Below the pieces are notes generated by a model, which saw nothing but the letters and a program-made list of their open reading frames with translations, made no database searches and was not told the origin of the DNA. 64,000 nucleotides of DNA, taken from positions 1-64,000 of the forward strand of contig JBIKIR010000005.1 of the NCBI GenBank assembly GCA_044361475.1, given 5' to 3'. The position numbers were made by a program, and so were the translations under genes. Shown here one piece after another: positions 27,796-37,309 of this stretch; positions within the stretch are counted from its first letter, which is position 1, and every line of letters begins with the position of its first letter. Source of the stretch: Luteolibacter sp044361475 (GTDB lineage Bacteria; Verrucomicrobiota; Verrucomicrobiia; Verrucomicrobiales; Akkermansiaceae).

Positions 27796-28794
27796 ATGGC
27801 ACCACCACTCATGACTCCAGAAGATCTACAAAAAAAAATTCAGGAAACCAGCCCATGGATCCAATCGGTCCGCGATGAAATGGCACAGGTCCTCGTCGGC
27901 CAAAGCCAGCTTGTCGACCGCCTTCTGATCGGCCTCCTCTGCAACGGCCACGTACTGCTGGAAGGTGTTCCCGGCTTGGCCAAAACGCTCGCGGTGAAAG
28001 CACTCTCCGGCTCACTCTCGACGACCTTCTCGCGCTTCCAATTCACGCCCGACCTGCTCCCCGCCGACCTCGTCGGCACGATGGTCTATCACCCGCAAAT
28101 CACGAAGTTCGAACCGAAGCTCGGCCCAATCTTCAACAACCTCATCCTCGCGGATGAAATCAACCGCGCACCGGCCAAAGTGCAATCCGCCCTGCTCGAA
28201 GCGATGCAGGAACGCCAGGTCACCCTCGGCGACAAATCCTACCCGCTGCCCGAGCCATTTCTCGTGCTCGCCACCCAAAACCCGATCGACCAGGAAGGAA
28301 CCTATCAACTCCCCGAAGCTCAACTCGACCGCTTCCTCCTCAAGGTGACCGTCGGCTATCCAACCAAAGACGAGGAACTCGCGATTCTCGAACGCATGGC
28401 GACTTCGACCAAGCCCTACGAAACCCAACCGGTCGCCACGCCCGCACAAATTGCCGCTGCACGAGACACGGTCAACCACATCCACATCGACCCGGCGATC
28501 CGCAAGTACATCGTGCAAATTATCCACACGACACGCTTCCCATCACTCGTCGACGCAGGCCTCAAAAACCTCGTTCGCGCCGGCGCTTCACCACGCGGCA
28601 CGATCAACCTCGCTCTCACGGCCCGCGCACTCGCCTTCATGAACGGCCGGGGCTTCGTCACACCCCAGGATGTGAAGGACATGGCCGCCGATGTGCTTCG
28701 CCACCGCATCCTCCTCAGCTACGAGGCAGAGGCCGAAGAGGTCAGTGCCGACTCGATCATCGAACGCATCATGTCAAAGGTGCCGGTGCCCTGA
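27796..28794 (+). CDS. MoxR family AAA+ ATPase (first gene of Bat operon)
   Basis: A 332-aa MoxR ATPase, a chaperone that acts with von Willebrand A proteins. Walker A is GVPGLAKT, Walker B LILADEINRAP, sensor I ATQNPIDQEGTYQLPEAQLD. The C-terminal lid has RAGASPRGTINLALTARALA. I chose ATG 27796; a further ATG five codons on (27811) is possible. It heads a run of six same-strand genes with almost no spacing up to 35602. Confidence 0.9.
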   Translation: MAPPLMTPEDLQKKIQETSPWIQSVRDEMAQVLVGQSQLVDRLLIGLLCNGHVLLEGVPGLAKTLAVKALSGSLSTTFSRFQFTPDLLPADLVGTMVYHPQITKFEPKLGPIFNNLILADEINRAPAKVQSALLEAMQERQVTLGDKSYPLPEPFLVLATQNPIDQEGTYQLPEAQLDRFLLKVTVGYPTKDEELAILERMATSTKPYETQPVATPAQIAAARDTVNHIHIDPAIRKYIVQIIHTTRFPSLVDAGLKNLVRAGASPRGTINLALTARALAFMNGRGFVTPQDVKDMAADVLRHRILLSYEAEAEEVSADSIIERIMSKVPVP

Positions 28795-28799
28795 TCATC

Positions 28800-29693
28800 A
28801 TGCTGACTGAGCAACAGATCGAGGAAATGATGGCGCGTGTGCGCCGTCTCGAACTCAAGGCGCGGCGACTCGTGCGCGAGTCGTTTTCCGGCGAATACCT
28901 TTCGTCATTCCGCGGCCAAGGACTCGATTTCGATGACTTCCGCGAGTACCAGCACGGTGATGAAGTGCGCTTCATCGACTGGAATGTCACCGCCCGCATG
29001 AACCAACCCTTCGTGCGGAAATTCCGCGAAGAGCGCGAACTAAGCGTGGTCCTCGCCGTCGATGTCTCGGGCTCGACGATCTATGGCAGCGAATCAATGA
29101 GCAAACGCGAGATCGCCGCCGAAGCCGCTGCGACAATCGGATTCAGCGCACTCAACAATGGCGACAAGGTCGGCCTGCTGATCTTTGCGGAAGAACCGAT
29201 CCTCTTCATCCCGCCGGAAAAAGGCACCCGCCACCTGCTGCGCATGATCCGCGAAATTCTCGTCGCCGATCCGCAACACCCCGCCACATCGATCGCCGCC
29301 GCGTCGGATTTCCTCGTCCGCACGCTGCGCCGCAAGTCACTCGTTTTCCTGATCTCCGACTTCATCGCACCGGAACTCGACCGACCGCTCGGCAAGCTCT
29401 CACGCAAACATGAAACCATCGCTCTCCGCGTCACCGACCCGCTCGAATCAAAGCTCCCAAGCGCCGGTAAGGTCGTGCTGATCGATCCCGAAACAGGCCT
29501 GCAATCACTCGTCAACACCAACAACCCGAACCTGCGCATGGGCTACGAAAAACTCACACAAAGACAAAACGAAGGCATCGAGAACTGCTTCAAAAAATAC
29601 GCGATCGACTCAGCCACACTCGATACCCGTCACGATACCTTGCTCGGGCTTCACCGCATGCTCAAGAAACGCGCCCGCAAACGATCCCGCTGA
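28800..29693 (+). CDS. DUF58 domain protein (Bat operon)
   Basis: A 297-aa cytoplasmic DUF58 protein, which has a vWA-like fold. The signature GLDFDDFREYQHGDEVRFIDWNVTAR (residues about 40-65, here in part) and the MIDAS-like DVSGST follow family norms. It starts 5 bases after moxR and its last base is shared with the next start codon (TGATG). DUF58 proteins partner MoxR ATPases in this operon type. Confidence 0.88.
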   Translation: MLTEQQIEEMMARVRRLELKARRLVRESFSGEYLSSFRGQGLDFDDFREYQHGDEVRFIDWNVTARMNQPFVRKFREERELSVVLAVDVSGSTIYGSESMSKREIAAEAAATIGFSALNNGDKVGLLIFAEEPILFIPPEKGTRHLLRMIREILVADPQHPATSIAAASDFLVRTLRRKSLVFLISDFIAPELDRPLGKLSRKHETIALRVTDPLESKLPSAGKVVLIDPETGLQSLVNTNNPNLRMGYEKLTQRQNEGIENCFKKYAIDSATLDTRHDTLLGLHRMLKKRARKRSR

Positions 29694-30205
29694 TGCCGGA
29701 AACCACTCCAAGCAAAAAATTTAAGCTGATGGAATCAAGCTCGGTCGAGACCTTGATCCCCAAAGACGAAACACCGTGGCTGTGGATCGCCATCGGCGCA
29801 GCGCTTTTGGTGGCATTGATCGTTTGGCTCATCCGCCGACGCATGAAACGCGCGCAGGATCCGGCAAACATTCGCGAAGCGGCGTTCAAGGACGCAATCG
29901 CCGCGCTCGATGCGATCTCACACAGCGATGCACACGCGGCAGCGCTCGAATCTTCGATGATCCTGCGCAAGTACCTTTCCGTCACCGCCGAAGATCCAGC
30001 GCTCTTTGAAACGCACGAGGAATTCATCTCGCGTCACGATGCCCTGCAAAAAATCCCTCAGGCAACGCGCGATGAAGTCGCCACAATCTTCAGCCGCCTC
30101 GTGACCATCAAGTACGCGCCCGAGGCGGCAAATGCGAACGCCGAAAAAATCGTCGGCGACTCGCACCAACTCCTTCACGCACTCCACGCCGCACTCGCCC
30201 CATGA
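29693..30205 (+). CDS. DUF4381-like single-pass membrane protein (Bat operon)
   Basis: A 170-aa protein with one membrane segment (about 28-45, WLWIAIGAALLVALIVWLI) and a cytoplasmic helical domain of about 120 residues. The layout and operon position match DUF4381-type proteins that sit between DUF58 and the vWA genes. It overlaps the next gene by 4 bases (ATGA). Confidence 0.65.
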   Translation: MPETTPSKKFKLMESSSVETLIPKDETPWLWIAIGAALLVALIVWLIRRRMKRAQDPANIREAAFKDAIAALDAISHSDAHAAALESSMILRKYLSVTAEDPALFETHEEFISRHDALQKIPQATRDEVATIFSRLVTIKYAPEAANANAEKIVGDSHQLLHALHAALAP

Positions 30206-31218
30206 GCGAATTCCTGGATCATTTCCGCTTCAACCAACCAGCGTGGCTCTTGCTCACGCTGCCACTCCTGCTCGCCCTGTTTCTGAGGCGCGGCCGCGGT
30301 GCCGAAGCGGCGGTGACATTTCCCAACCTGTCGATCCTCATCAGTCTTGGCCGACAAGTGCGCGAAACCGCCGGCGGCATCAGCCTGCCACTCGCCGCAA
30401 TCGCCCTGCTCTTCGCCATCTTCGCCATGGCACGACCGGTTTGGAGAAACGAATACCAAAGCCGCAGCGCCAGCGGCATCGACATCATGATCGCTCTCGA
30501 TGTCTCACTCTCGATGGACATCGATGACTTTGTCGACGAAGGCCAGCGCGCAAAACGCATCGATGTCGCTAAAGCAGTGGTCGATGACTTCATCAGCCGC
30601 CGACCCGACGACCGCATGGGCCTCGTCGCCTTCGCCGGACGCCCGCGCGATGCGAGCCCGATCACTCTCGATCACAAATGGCTACGCCGCGCACTCGACG
30701 AACTCCGCCTCAACGATCAATTCGAACGCGGCACGGTAAAAGAACAAGGCACCGCCATCGGTTCGGCACTTGCCGCCGCCGCCTCGCGGCTCGATGCTCG
30801 CGACGCGAAAAGCAAAATCATCCTCCTCATCACCGATGGCGCCAGCAACTCGGGAAAAATCTCGCCAGTCGAAGCGGCCGAACACGCAAAGACGCTCGGT
30901 ATCAAAATTTACACGATCGCGATCGGCACAAAGGAAGGCCGTGTCGACCGCAGCATCATGCGGTTTCCCTACCAGGAATTCGATATCCCAACGCTCAAGA
31001 AAATCGCCTCCCTCACCGGCGCCGAACACTACTGGGCACAAAACCTCAAATCCCTGCGCGAAACCTTCACGACCATCAACCAGCTCGAAAAAACCGAAGC
31101 CCGCAGCCTCACGATCATCGACGACCGCGAACTGTTCCATTGGTTCATGATCCCGTCGCTCATCGCAACACTCGCTTGCGCCGCGCGACTCGCTTTCAAT
31201 CCACCACCTGCCCCCTGA
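30202..31218 (+). CDS. batA: von Willebrand A membrane protein BatA
   Basis: A 338-aa inner membrane protein: two N-terminal membrane segments (about 12-30 and 55-74), a vWA domain with an intact MIDAS (ALDVSLSMD, and later ITDGASNSG) and a C-terminal membrane segment near 312-330. The N-terminal FNQPAWLLLTLPLLLALFL is the typical BatA/BatB start. The gene begins within the stop of its predecessor and ends 6 bases before batB. Confidence 0.88.
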   Translation: MSEFLDHFRFNQPAWLLLTLPLLLALFLRRGRGAEAAVTFPNLSILISLGRQVRETAGGISLPLAAIALLFAIFAMARPVWRNEYQSRSASGIDIMIALDVSLSMDIDDFVDEGQRAKRIDVAKAVVDDFISRRPDDRMGLVAFAGRPRDASPITLDHKWLRRALDELRLNDQFERGTVKEQGTAIGSALAAAASRLDARDAKSKIILLITDGASNSGKISPVEAAEHAKTLGIKIYTIAIGTKEGRVDRSIMRFPYQEFDIPTLKKIASLTGAEHYWAQNLKSLRETFTTINQLEKTEARSLTIIDDRELFHWFMIPSLIATLACAARLAFNPPPAP

Positions 31219-31224
31219 TCCGAT

Positions 31225-33168
31225 TTGAACCTCGCCCATCCAGCATGGCTCTTCGCGCTGACACTGCCACTCGTCTTGGCAGTGCTAGCCGTCGTGATCG
31301 CACGCCTGCGCCGCTCGCAATGGCAGGCCTTCGCTGCCGATCGCTTGCGCCCGATTCTCATCAAGCGCCGCAGCCCGATCACACGCTGGATCTCATTTTC
31401 ACTGTTACTTCTCGCCTGCATCAGTCTCGTCATCGCTCTCACCCGCCCCCACGAAAAGGCCGGAACCCGTGAGGAAAAAATTCTCAGTCGCAATGTCCTC
31501 ATCGCCCTCGACCTCTCACGCAGCATGCGAGTCCAGGATGTGAAACCCGATCGCCTCTCGCGCGCAAAAATCGCGATCTACGAACTGCTCGAAGAACTCC
31601 CCAACGAACGCGTCGGCATCATCGGCTTCGCCGGCAGTTCGTATGTTTACGCACCCCTCACCGTCGACCACGCCGCCGTCCGCCAAACCGTCGAGCAGAT
31701 CGATGAAAACTGGGCGACCCTCGGCGGATCCAACCTCAAGGAGGCACTCGAGCTGGCCATCGACACGCTCAAGAAGACCGGGCAAAAACAAAACGCGCTC
31801 GTCATCTTCAGCGATGGTGAAAAACACGATGACTCACTCGACGACATCGCCAGCGAAGCGGAATTGGCCGGCGTCAACATCCTCGCCATCGGCATCGGCA
31901 CGGAAAACGGTGACTATGTTCCGAACGCCGATTTCCCCAGCAATCGCATGGTCGATGAAACTGGTCAGCCAGTCATCAGCCGCCTACAACCCGAGGTCCT
32001 ACGCAATCTCGCCGAGGCGACCAACGGGAAATACGCCTCGGCAGGATCTGGCGACGATATCGCATCGCTAGTGAAAAACTCGATCAAGGAGCTCGATGCG
32101 ATCGAAATGGAAGGCCGCCAGCGCGAAATTTCCATCGAATACTACCAATGGTTCCTGCTGCCGGCGATCGCGTTTCTCTTTGCCACCATCATCATCGGCA
32201 CACGCTGGCGCGGTGTTGGCAAGGTCATCGCCGCAATCGCAATTTTTCTGATGCCCGATCCGTCTCAAGCCGATGATGCGGAGGACGCGGCGCGATTCCT
32301 TTCGGAAAAGAATTTCACCGCCGCTTCACAAACTTACCGCAAGCTCGCCAAGGAAACCGGATCATCGAATCTCCGCTCGCGATACCACCTCGGCGAAGGC
32401 ATCGCATCACTGCGCGGCGGATCCTTCAAATCCGCACGCTCGGCATTCAGCAAATCACTCGACGCCAACAGTCCCGATGTCCTAGCCGAAGCTCACCTCG
32501 GAATGGCCAACTCGCTCTTCCAACTCGGCTGGTTGGAACTCGCTGATTCTGCTTACCCGCAGGACCTGAAATCATCTCCAGACATGGCGCAGTTCGACCA
32601 ACTCGCCCGCACTCGCTTGAAAAAACTCGCCGTTGCGAAAGAAGACGGCGAGGTGGAAAAAATTGAAGCGCTGATCACCAACTGGACGGATGCCGTGCGC
32701 CATTACGATTCGGCCATTTCCAACATGCCCGGAAACATAGCCGCGCAAAACAACCGGCAGATGACGATCACCTACCTCAAGCGCCTTCGCGAATTGCTCG
32801 AAGAGGAAAAAGAAAAGACCGAGCAAAACATGCCGATGCCTCAACCCGGCGGTGAAGGCGAATCACAACCGGACGAAGGCGATGGCGATCCGGATGAAAA
32901 GCAGGACGGCGACCAACAAAACAAGGACTCGAAATCACCCGGCGAAAAGGGTGACGAAAAACGCGAAAAGAAAGACGGCTCGAATGGCAAAAAACCGAAG
33001 CCAAAGGACGATCCCGGCAAAGACAAAGATAAAGGCGAGAAGCCCGAGGATCCAAACGAGACACCCGAAAAACGCGCGCGCCGCATCCTCAAAGACAGCG
33101 CCGACCTCGAAAAAGGCCCACTGACGCCGGGACAACGCGAATTCAACACACCCGCCAAAGACTGGTAA
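31225..33168 (+). CDS. batB: BatB-BatC fusion: vWA membrane protein with TPR and charged tail
   Basis: A 647-aa protein with TTG start. Residues 1-335 are a BatB-like vWA protein (MIDAS DLSRSMR, membrane segments near 5-25, 55-73 and 310-327). After a second hydrophobic stretch (GKVIAAIAIFLMPDPSQADD) begins a TPR region (about 350-520) as in BatC, and the last ~110 residues are extremely rich in K, E, D, P and G. In Bacteroides these are two genes. The tail resembles the disordered end of BatC. Confidence 0.85.
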   Translation: MNLAHPAWLFALTLPLVLAVLAVVIARLRRSQWQAFAADRLRPILIKRRSPITRWISFSLLLLACISLVIALTRPHEKAGTREEKILSRNVLIALDLSRSMRVQDVKPDRLSRAKIAIYELLEELPNERVGIIGFAGSSYVYAPLTVDHAAVRQTVEQIDENWATLGGSNLKEALELAIDTLKKTGQKQNALVIFSDGEKHDDSLDDIASEAELAGVNILAIGIGTENGDYVPNADFPSNRMVDETGQPVISRLQPEVLRNLAEATNGKYASAGSGDDIASLVKNSIKELDAIEMEGRQREISIEYYQWFLLPAIAFLFATIIIGTRWRGVGKVIAAIAIFLMPDPSQADDAEDAARFLSEKNFTAASQTYRKLAKETGSSNLRSRYHLGEGIASLRGGSFKSARSAFSKSLDANSPDVLAEAHLGMANSLFQLGWLELADSAYPQDLKSSPDMAQFDQLARTRLKKLAVAKEDGEVEKIEALITNWTDAVRHYDSAISNMPGNIAAQNNRQMTITYLKRLRELLEEEKEKTEQNMPMPQPGGEGESQPDEGDGDPDEKQDGDQQNKDSKSPGEKGDEKREKKDGSNGKKPKPKDDPGKDKDKGEKPEDPNETPEKRARRILKDSADLEKGPLTPGQREFNTPAKDW

Positions 33169-33172
33169 CACC

Positions 33173-35602
33173 ATGAGAGCGATTCAACACCTCACGATCA
33201 TCACTGCCGCGATCATCTCCACCTTCGCAGCAACTCCGATCGCATCAGCCGAAACAATCAGCCGCTTGTCATCGAGATTCCTCACCCGCGGGGAACAAGC
33301 ATTGCTGGAAGTTTGCATCTCTGGAGAATCTCCCAGCTCAATCCCTCAAATTCCAAACATCCCCGGCGTGAAAATCGCCAGCACCAACCGCGGGGCGCGA
33401 ACCCGACTCCTCCCCGGCCGAAAGCTCGAATATGTTTTCGAATTCCTGGTCACCTCCTACGAGATCGGCAACTTCACCATCCCGTCCATCGAGGTCTATG
33501 CCGGCGGCATGCCATCAAAAACGGAACCGCTCGAATTTTCCGTCTTCAATCCCGACGAATTGAAATGGTCGGAAGCCGTGATCGGCGAACGCAGCGTGCG
33601 CTACGCCAGCGCCTTCAAGGTGATGAACAATCAACCTTACGACGGCGAAACCATCCCCATCGAAATCAAACTCTTCGTGCCACGCGACCTGTTGGTGGAG
33701 GACTGGGGCATCCCCGATTTCACCCGCGACGGGCTCACCTGCTGGCGCTTCCAACCCTCACAAATGCGCGGCAATGTGAACCTGCTCGGCGTCCCCTGTG
33801 TCTCAGTCGCCTACCCGAGCACACTCACCGCCACCCGCAGCGGCTCGATCGGCATCGGCCCCGCAAGCATCCGCCTCGTCACCACGCAAATGGTCCTCGA
33901 TGGCTTCCCGCGCCGAGTCACGCTCGAAACCAATGTCTCGGTCCCCGAACTGCGACTCAATGCACGCCCGCTGCCAGTCAATGCACCGGAGGGATTTGAA
34001 AACGCGGTTGGAAATTTCAACATCTCGGCCACGGTCAACCAAACCGAAGTCACCGAAGGCGATCCGATCCCAGTCGAAATCATCGTCAGCGGCAGTGGCA
34101 ACCTCGATACGGTGCGCCCGCCGAAACTGATCGATCCACTCGGATGGAAAATTTACGATGCCTCACCCTCCCTGCGCGGTGACGAACGCCGCGAGCTCTC
34201 AGGACAAACGGTCTTCCAGCAATTCATGCGACCTCTCGAACTGAAATCCGCACTGCCAGGATTCAAGCTCGTTTACTTCGACCCAAAAAAACAAAGCTAC
34301 GAAACGGTCACCACCGCGCCCACGCCGCTGCAAATGAAACCGGCGCCACAAAACACCCAAGCGCCAGCACTAGGCACACCCCCAACCGCAGCCAATACAC
34401 CGGTCGAACGCATGACCGATATCCTAGGCATCATCGATTCCCCCAACACGGTTCAAGCATCAGGGGAAAAATTTCCAAATTGGCTGCTCCACGCGATCGC
34501 CGGGTTCGTCGCCGCGATCCTCGCCATCAAGGCCATCGCCATGCGCCTGCGACTACGCCACCCGCATGACCCGGCAAAAAAACAACGCCACAAGGAACTC
34601 AAAGAACTCGAACGCATGAAAACCGGCGACCGGATTTCCTTCCTGCTCGCGGCAGGCCATTTCATCGAACGCCAACTCGGCAACCAACACACACCCGAAC
34701 TCCAAGCGATCCTCGCCGAACGCGATGCGGAATGCTTCAAGCCCAAGCCGCCAAGCACTCCCATCGATCGATCGCAACGCGACTCGATTCTCAAAACACT
34801 TCGCAAAGCGGCACTCGCATCGCTCGCACTCGCAATGCTCGGCGCCACCCCACGTGCGGATGCGGCCGATATCGCCAAAACCGCCTACGAAACAGCACGA
34901 TATTCCGAAGCGGCAAAACTTTGGATCGAATCCGCCCCCTACGAATCACTCACGCCCGATGTCCTCTACAACATCGGCAACGCCTGCTACCGCGGCAACT
35001 CGCCGGGCAACGCCGCACTCTATTACCGCCGCGCACTCAACCTCGATCCACACCACGCCGAGGCCCGCCAAAACCTGCGCTTCATCGAACGAAAATACGG
35101 CTCAATCACCATCAACCGCCCGGCATTCCAAACAACACTCGCACGCATTTCAATCGACACATGGAAAAACCTGCTGTGGGCGAGCCTCTGGATTTCTACC
35201 CTCTCGCTGCTCACCATCACCGCCACCAAGCGCAGCTCATCCGCGCGCTACTTTGCCACCGTCGGCCTGATACTCGGACCGATGCTCGCCTTTTGCGCCA
35301 CATTCGCATGGCGCGCCTATCCGAAGGACGGCGAATTCGCAAAAGACAAACTGCAAGCCGTGGTCATCCACGAAAACGCCACACTCCACAGCGAGGCATC
35401 CCGAACTTCGCCCGAAGTAATCGACGCCCCGCCAGGCTCGCTCTGCACGATCCTTCACCAATCAGGCCGCTGGTCGTATGTCGGCTTCGCCACAAAAACC
35501 CGCGGATGGATCCCCACCGACATGATCGAAAAAATCCTGCCCGATTCACCACCGAAAGCGCCGGAGTTCCGCAAGCCAAAGGCAAACGACAAGTCGGCCT
35601 GA
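33173..35602 (+). CDS. batD: BatD-BatE fusion: BatD domain, TPR and SH3-like domain
   Basis: An 809-aa exported protein. After a signal peptide (1-27) comes a BatD region (about 28-430) of Ig-like repeats, then a membrane segment (about 436-456). A second hydrophobic stretch (SLALAMLGATPRADA) ends in a signal-like Ala-rich site, followed by a TPR (YNIGNACYRGNSPGNAALYY), two membrane segments and a C-terminal bacterial SH3-like domain (about 725-785). TPR plus SH3 is the layout of BatE, so this appears to be batD fused to batE. Confidence 0.82.
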   Translation: MRAIQHLTIITAAIISTFAATPIASAETISRLSSRFLTRGEQALLEVCISGESPSSIPQIPNIPGVKIASTNRGARTRLLPGRKLEYVFEFLVTSYEIGNFTIPSIEVYAGGMPSKTEPLEFSVFNPDELKWSEAVIGERSVRYASAFKVMNNQPYDGETIPIEIKLFVPRDLLVEDWGIPDFTRDGLTCWRFQPSQMRGNVNLLGVPCVSVAYPSTLTATRSGSIGIGPASIRLVTTQMVLDGFPRRVTLETNVSVPELRLNARPLPVNAPEGFENAVGNFNISATVNQTEVTEGDPIPVEIIVSGSGNLDTVRPPKLIDPLGWKIYDASPSLRGDERRELSGQTVFQQFMRPLELKSALPGFKLVYFDPKKQSYETVTTAPTPLQMKPAPQNTQAPALGTPPTAANTPVERMTDILGIIDSPNTVQASGEKFPNWLLHAIAGFVAAILAIKAIAMRLRLRHPHDPAKKQRHKELKELERMKTGDRISFLLAAGHFIERQLGNQHTPELQAILAERDAECFKPKPPSTPIDRSQRDSILKTLRKAALASLALAMLGATPRADAADIAKTAYETARYSEAAKLWIESAPYESLTPDVLYNIGNACYRGNSPGNAALYYRRALNLDPHHAEARQNLRFIERKYGSITINRPAFQTTLARISIDTWKNLLWASLWISTLSLLTITATKRSSSARYFATVGLILGPMLAFCATFAWRAYPKDGEFAKDKLQAVVIHENATLHSEASRTSPEVIDAPPGSLCTILHQSGRWSYVGFATKTRGWIPTDMIEKILPDSPPKAPEFRKPKANDKSA

Positions 35603-35628
35603 TCGATCGGGAATTTTCCTTAAGCCCC

Positions 35629-36639
35629 TCAACCAAAGGCCTTGAGAAATCCGACCTCCATCGCCAGCGACTCGGAGGCATTGGTCTCCAAGGTGCGCCT
35701 CAATTCATCCAACGCCTCCATCCGCCTCAACAACCGCGTCTCGCTTTCCTTTTGCGCCACCGCACGCAAGGCCTCGGCCGATGCCGGGAAATCCAATCCG
35801 CCCGAACCAGTCCGCAATCTCAAAAGATCCGCCATCCACGCCATCAAAACATCGAAGAGCCGGCTTCTCACATGCTGATACTCGACCTCGACCGATGCCT
35901 TGTGGTGATCCGCCCGCTCTTTGAGCCATGCCCCATCCGTGCCATCACGATACGCCGCGATCTCTTCCTTCTCAGCCGCCTTGGCCGCATCCTCGGCCTG
36001 CTCGCGACACTCTTCCAAAAATCCAACGAAGGCCGACTTCATCTGCAAAGCCGCAACCGGCGTACCAAAACCCTTCGATGCCGCACGATTCAAAGCCGCC
36101 ACCAACTCCGCTCCACCATCCTCCAACATCGCCCTTCCACCCGTCAGCTGAATCCGCACACAACGCGATAAAATCGTCGGCAACAACCTCTGCGGATTGT
36201 GCGTCAGCAACAACAGCAAGGTGTTGCGCCCCGGCTCTTCAAGGGTCTTCAGGAAGGCATTCGAGGCCTGATCCGACATGCGGTCGGCATCGACGATGAC
36301 ACCGACCTTGTAAGTCCCAGTAGGCGCGGCCAAATGCAGGGTCTCTTCCAAATTGCGAATTTCATCAATGCCGATGCGCCGCGACTTCATCCGCGGACGC
36401 AGGATCCGCACCCAGCCGTTTTCCAAATCATCCAAGGGCGGCACCTCCTCAACCACCGGCTCGCCAAACAAATCCATACCGCCGGAATCACCAGACCCAT
36501 TGAGCATCCGCACGATCTTTGCCGCAAGCTGCTCTTTGCCCGCCCCCTGCGCACCGCTGATCATGAAGGCATGCGCCAGCCGCCCCCGCTCATGCGCGGC
36601 GGAAATGAGTTCAAATGCGCGATCCGACGAAAATGCCAT
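35629..36639 (-). CDS. holB: DNA polymerase III subunit delta'
   Basis: A 336-aa clamp-loader subunit. AAA+ features: ISGAQGAGKEQLA (Walker A-like), a central DADRMSDQASNAFLKTLEEP and the sensor I motif ILSRCVRI, which is diagnostic of delta'. The zinc module seen in many delta' proteins is absent; in its place is an acidic stretch with the diagnostic RRIGIDEIRNL following. Start at ATG 36639 gives the family N-terminus; the open frame extends to 36816. Confidence 0.85.
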   Translation of the reverse strand: MAFSSDRAFELISAAHERGRLAHAFMISGAQGAGKEQLAAKIVRMLNGSGDSGGMDLFGEPVVEEVPPLDDLENGWVRILRPRMKSRRIGIDEIRNLEETLHLAAPTGTYKVGVIVDADRMSDQASNAFLKTLEEPGRNTLLLLLTHNPQRLLPTILSRCVRIQLTGGRAMLEDGGAELVAALNRAASKGFGTPVAALQMKSAFVGFLEECREQAEDAAKAAEKEEIAAYRDGTDGAWLKERADHHKASVEVEYQHVRSRLFDVLMAWMADLLRLRTGSGGLDFPASAEALRAVAQKESETRLLRRMEALDELRRTLETNASESLAMEVGFLKAFG

Positions 36640-36734
36640 CCGCCGCCATGCTCGCCAGCCTTGCCGTCTCGCGCAATCCGAAATCCGAATGCCCGACCAC
36701 TTGCCAAAAGCTAGTTTCGCGTTTATCGAGCGCC

Positions 36735-37250
36735 ATGACTTGGAACGAACAATTTCTCCACCTCTTCGAGACCTGCACGGTGCGCTACCAAAATGGCGAG
36801 CGCGATTACGACACATGGTTCACCGCCGCAGACCTCCAACTGCTCGAAGATATCGGATATAAGACCCGCGAGTTTTTCGACTTCGTCGAGGACTTCTGCG
36901 ACAAACAAAATCCCGCGCTCTCCACGGCCCTGCTCATCGCCGCTGTGCGCCGCGATTATTTCCACACGATCCAAAAACGCCAAAAAAGCGAAAAAAAACT
37001 CACCCGCGACGAGCTTCCAACATTCGGCGATACGCTCAACGACATCGCCTACCTCCCACGCATCCTCACCAAGGCCCGCGCCAAACTCCGCGGCGAACTC
37101 GACCCGGACCTGATGTACAGCTGCGGCGGCGACCTCAATTTCCTCAAAAATAACGGCGATATCCACCCGGCCGACTTCCTCCGCCAGGTCTGGGCCGCCG
37201 GAGATGATGACCAAAAGCTCGCCAGCTGGGTCGCCGCCCAGGCCCGCTGA
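36735..37250 (+). CDS. DUF5069-like protein
   Basis: A 171-aa cytoplasmic protein. The C-terminal half (YLPRILTKARAKLRGEL, CGGDLNFL, then WVAAQA) matches my recollection of the DUF5069 pattern (LPR-x-KARA, C-x-x-D, W-[VI]). The N-terminal half is acidic and helical. It lies 59 bases before efp on the same strand. Function unknown. Confidence 0.6.
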   Translation: MTWNEQFLHLFETCTVRYQNGERDYDTWFTAADLQLLEDIGYKTREFFDFVEDFCDKQNPALSTALLIAAVRRDYFHTIQKRQKSEKKLTRDELPTFGDTLNDIAYLPRILTKARAKLRGELDPDLMYSCGGDLNFLKNNGDIHPADFLRQVWAAGDDDQKLASWVAAQAR

Positions 37251-37309
37251 AACCACTTGCGCACCTGTCCTTCACCCCATAAGTTCCCCGGCCCCACACC
37301 CCACACCCC

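Noticed and set aside
34732..36171. 479-codon plus-strand frame across the 3' ends of batD and holB
   Set aside because: Overlaps two confirmed genes in other frames, Arg/His/Pro-rich, no motif.
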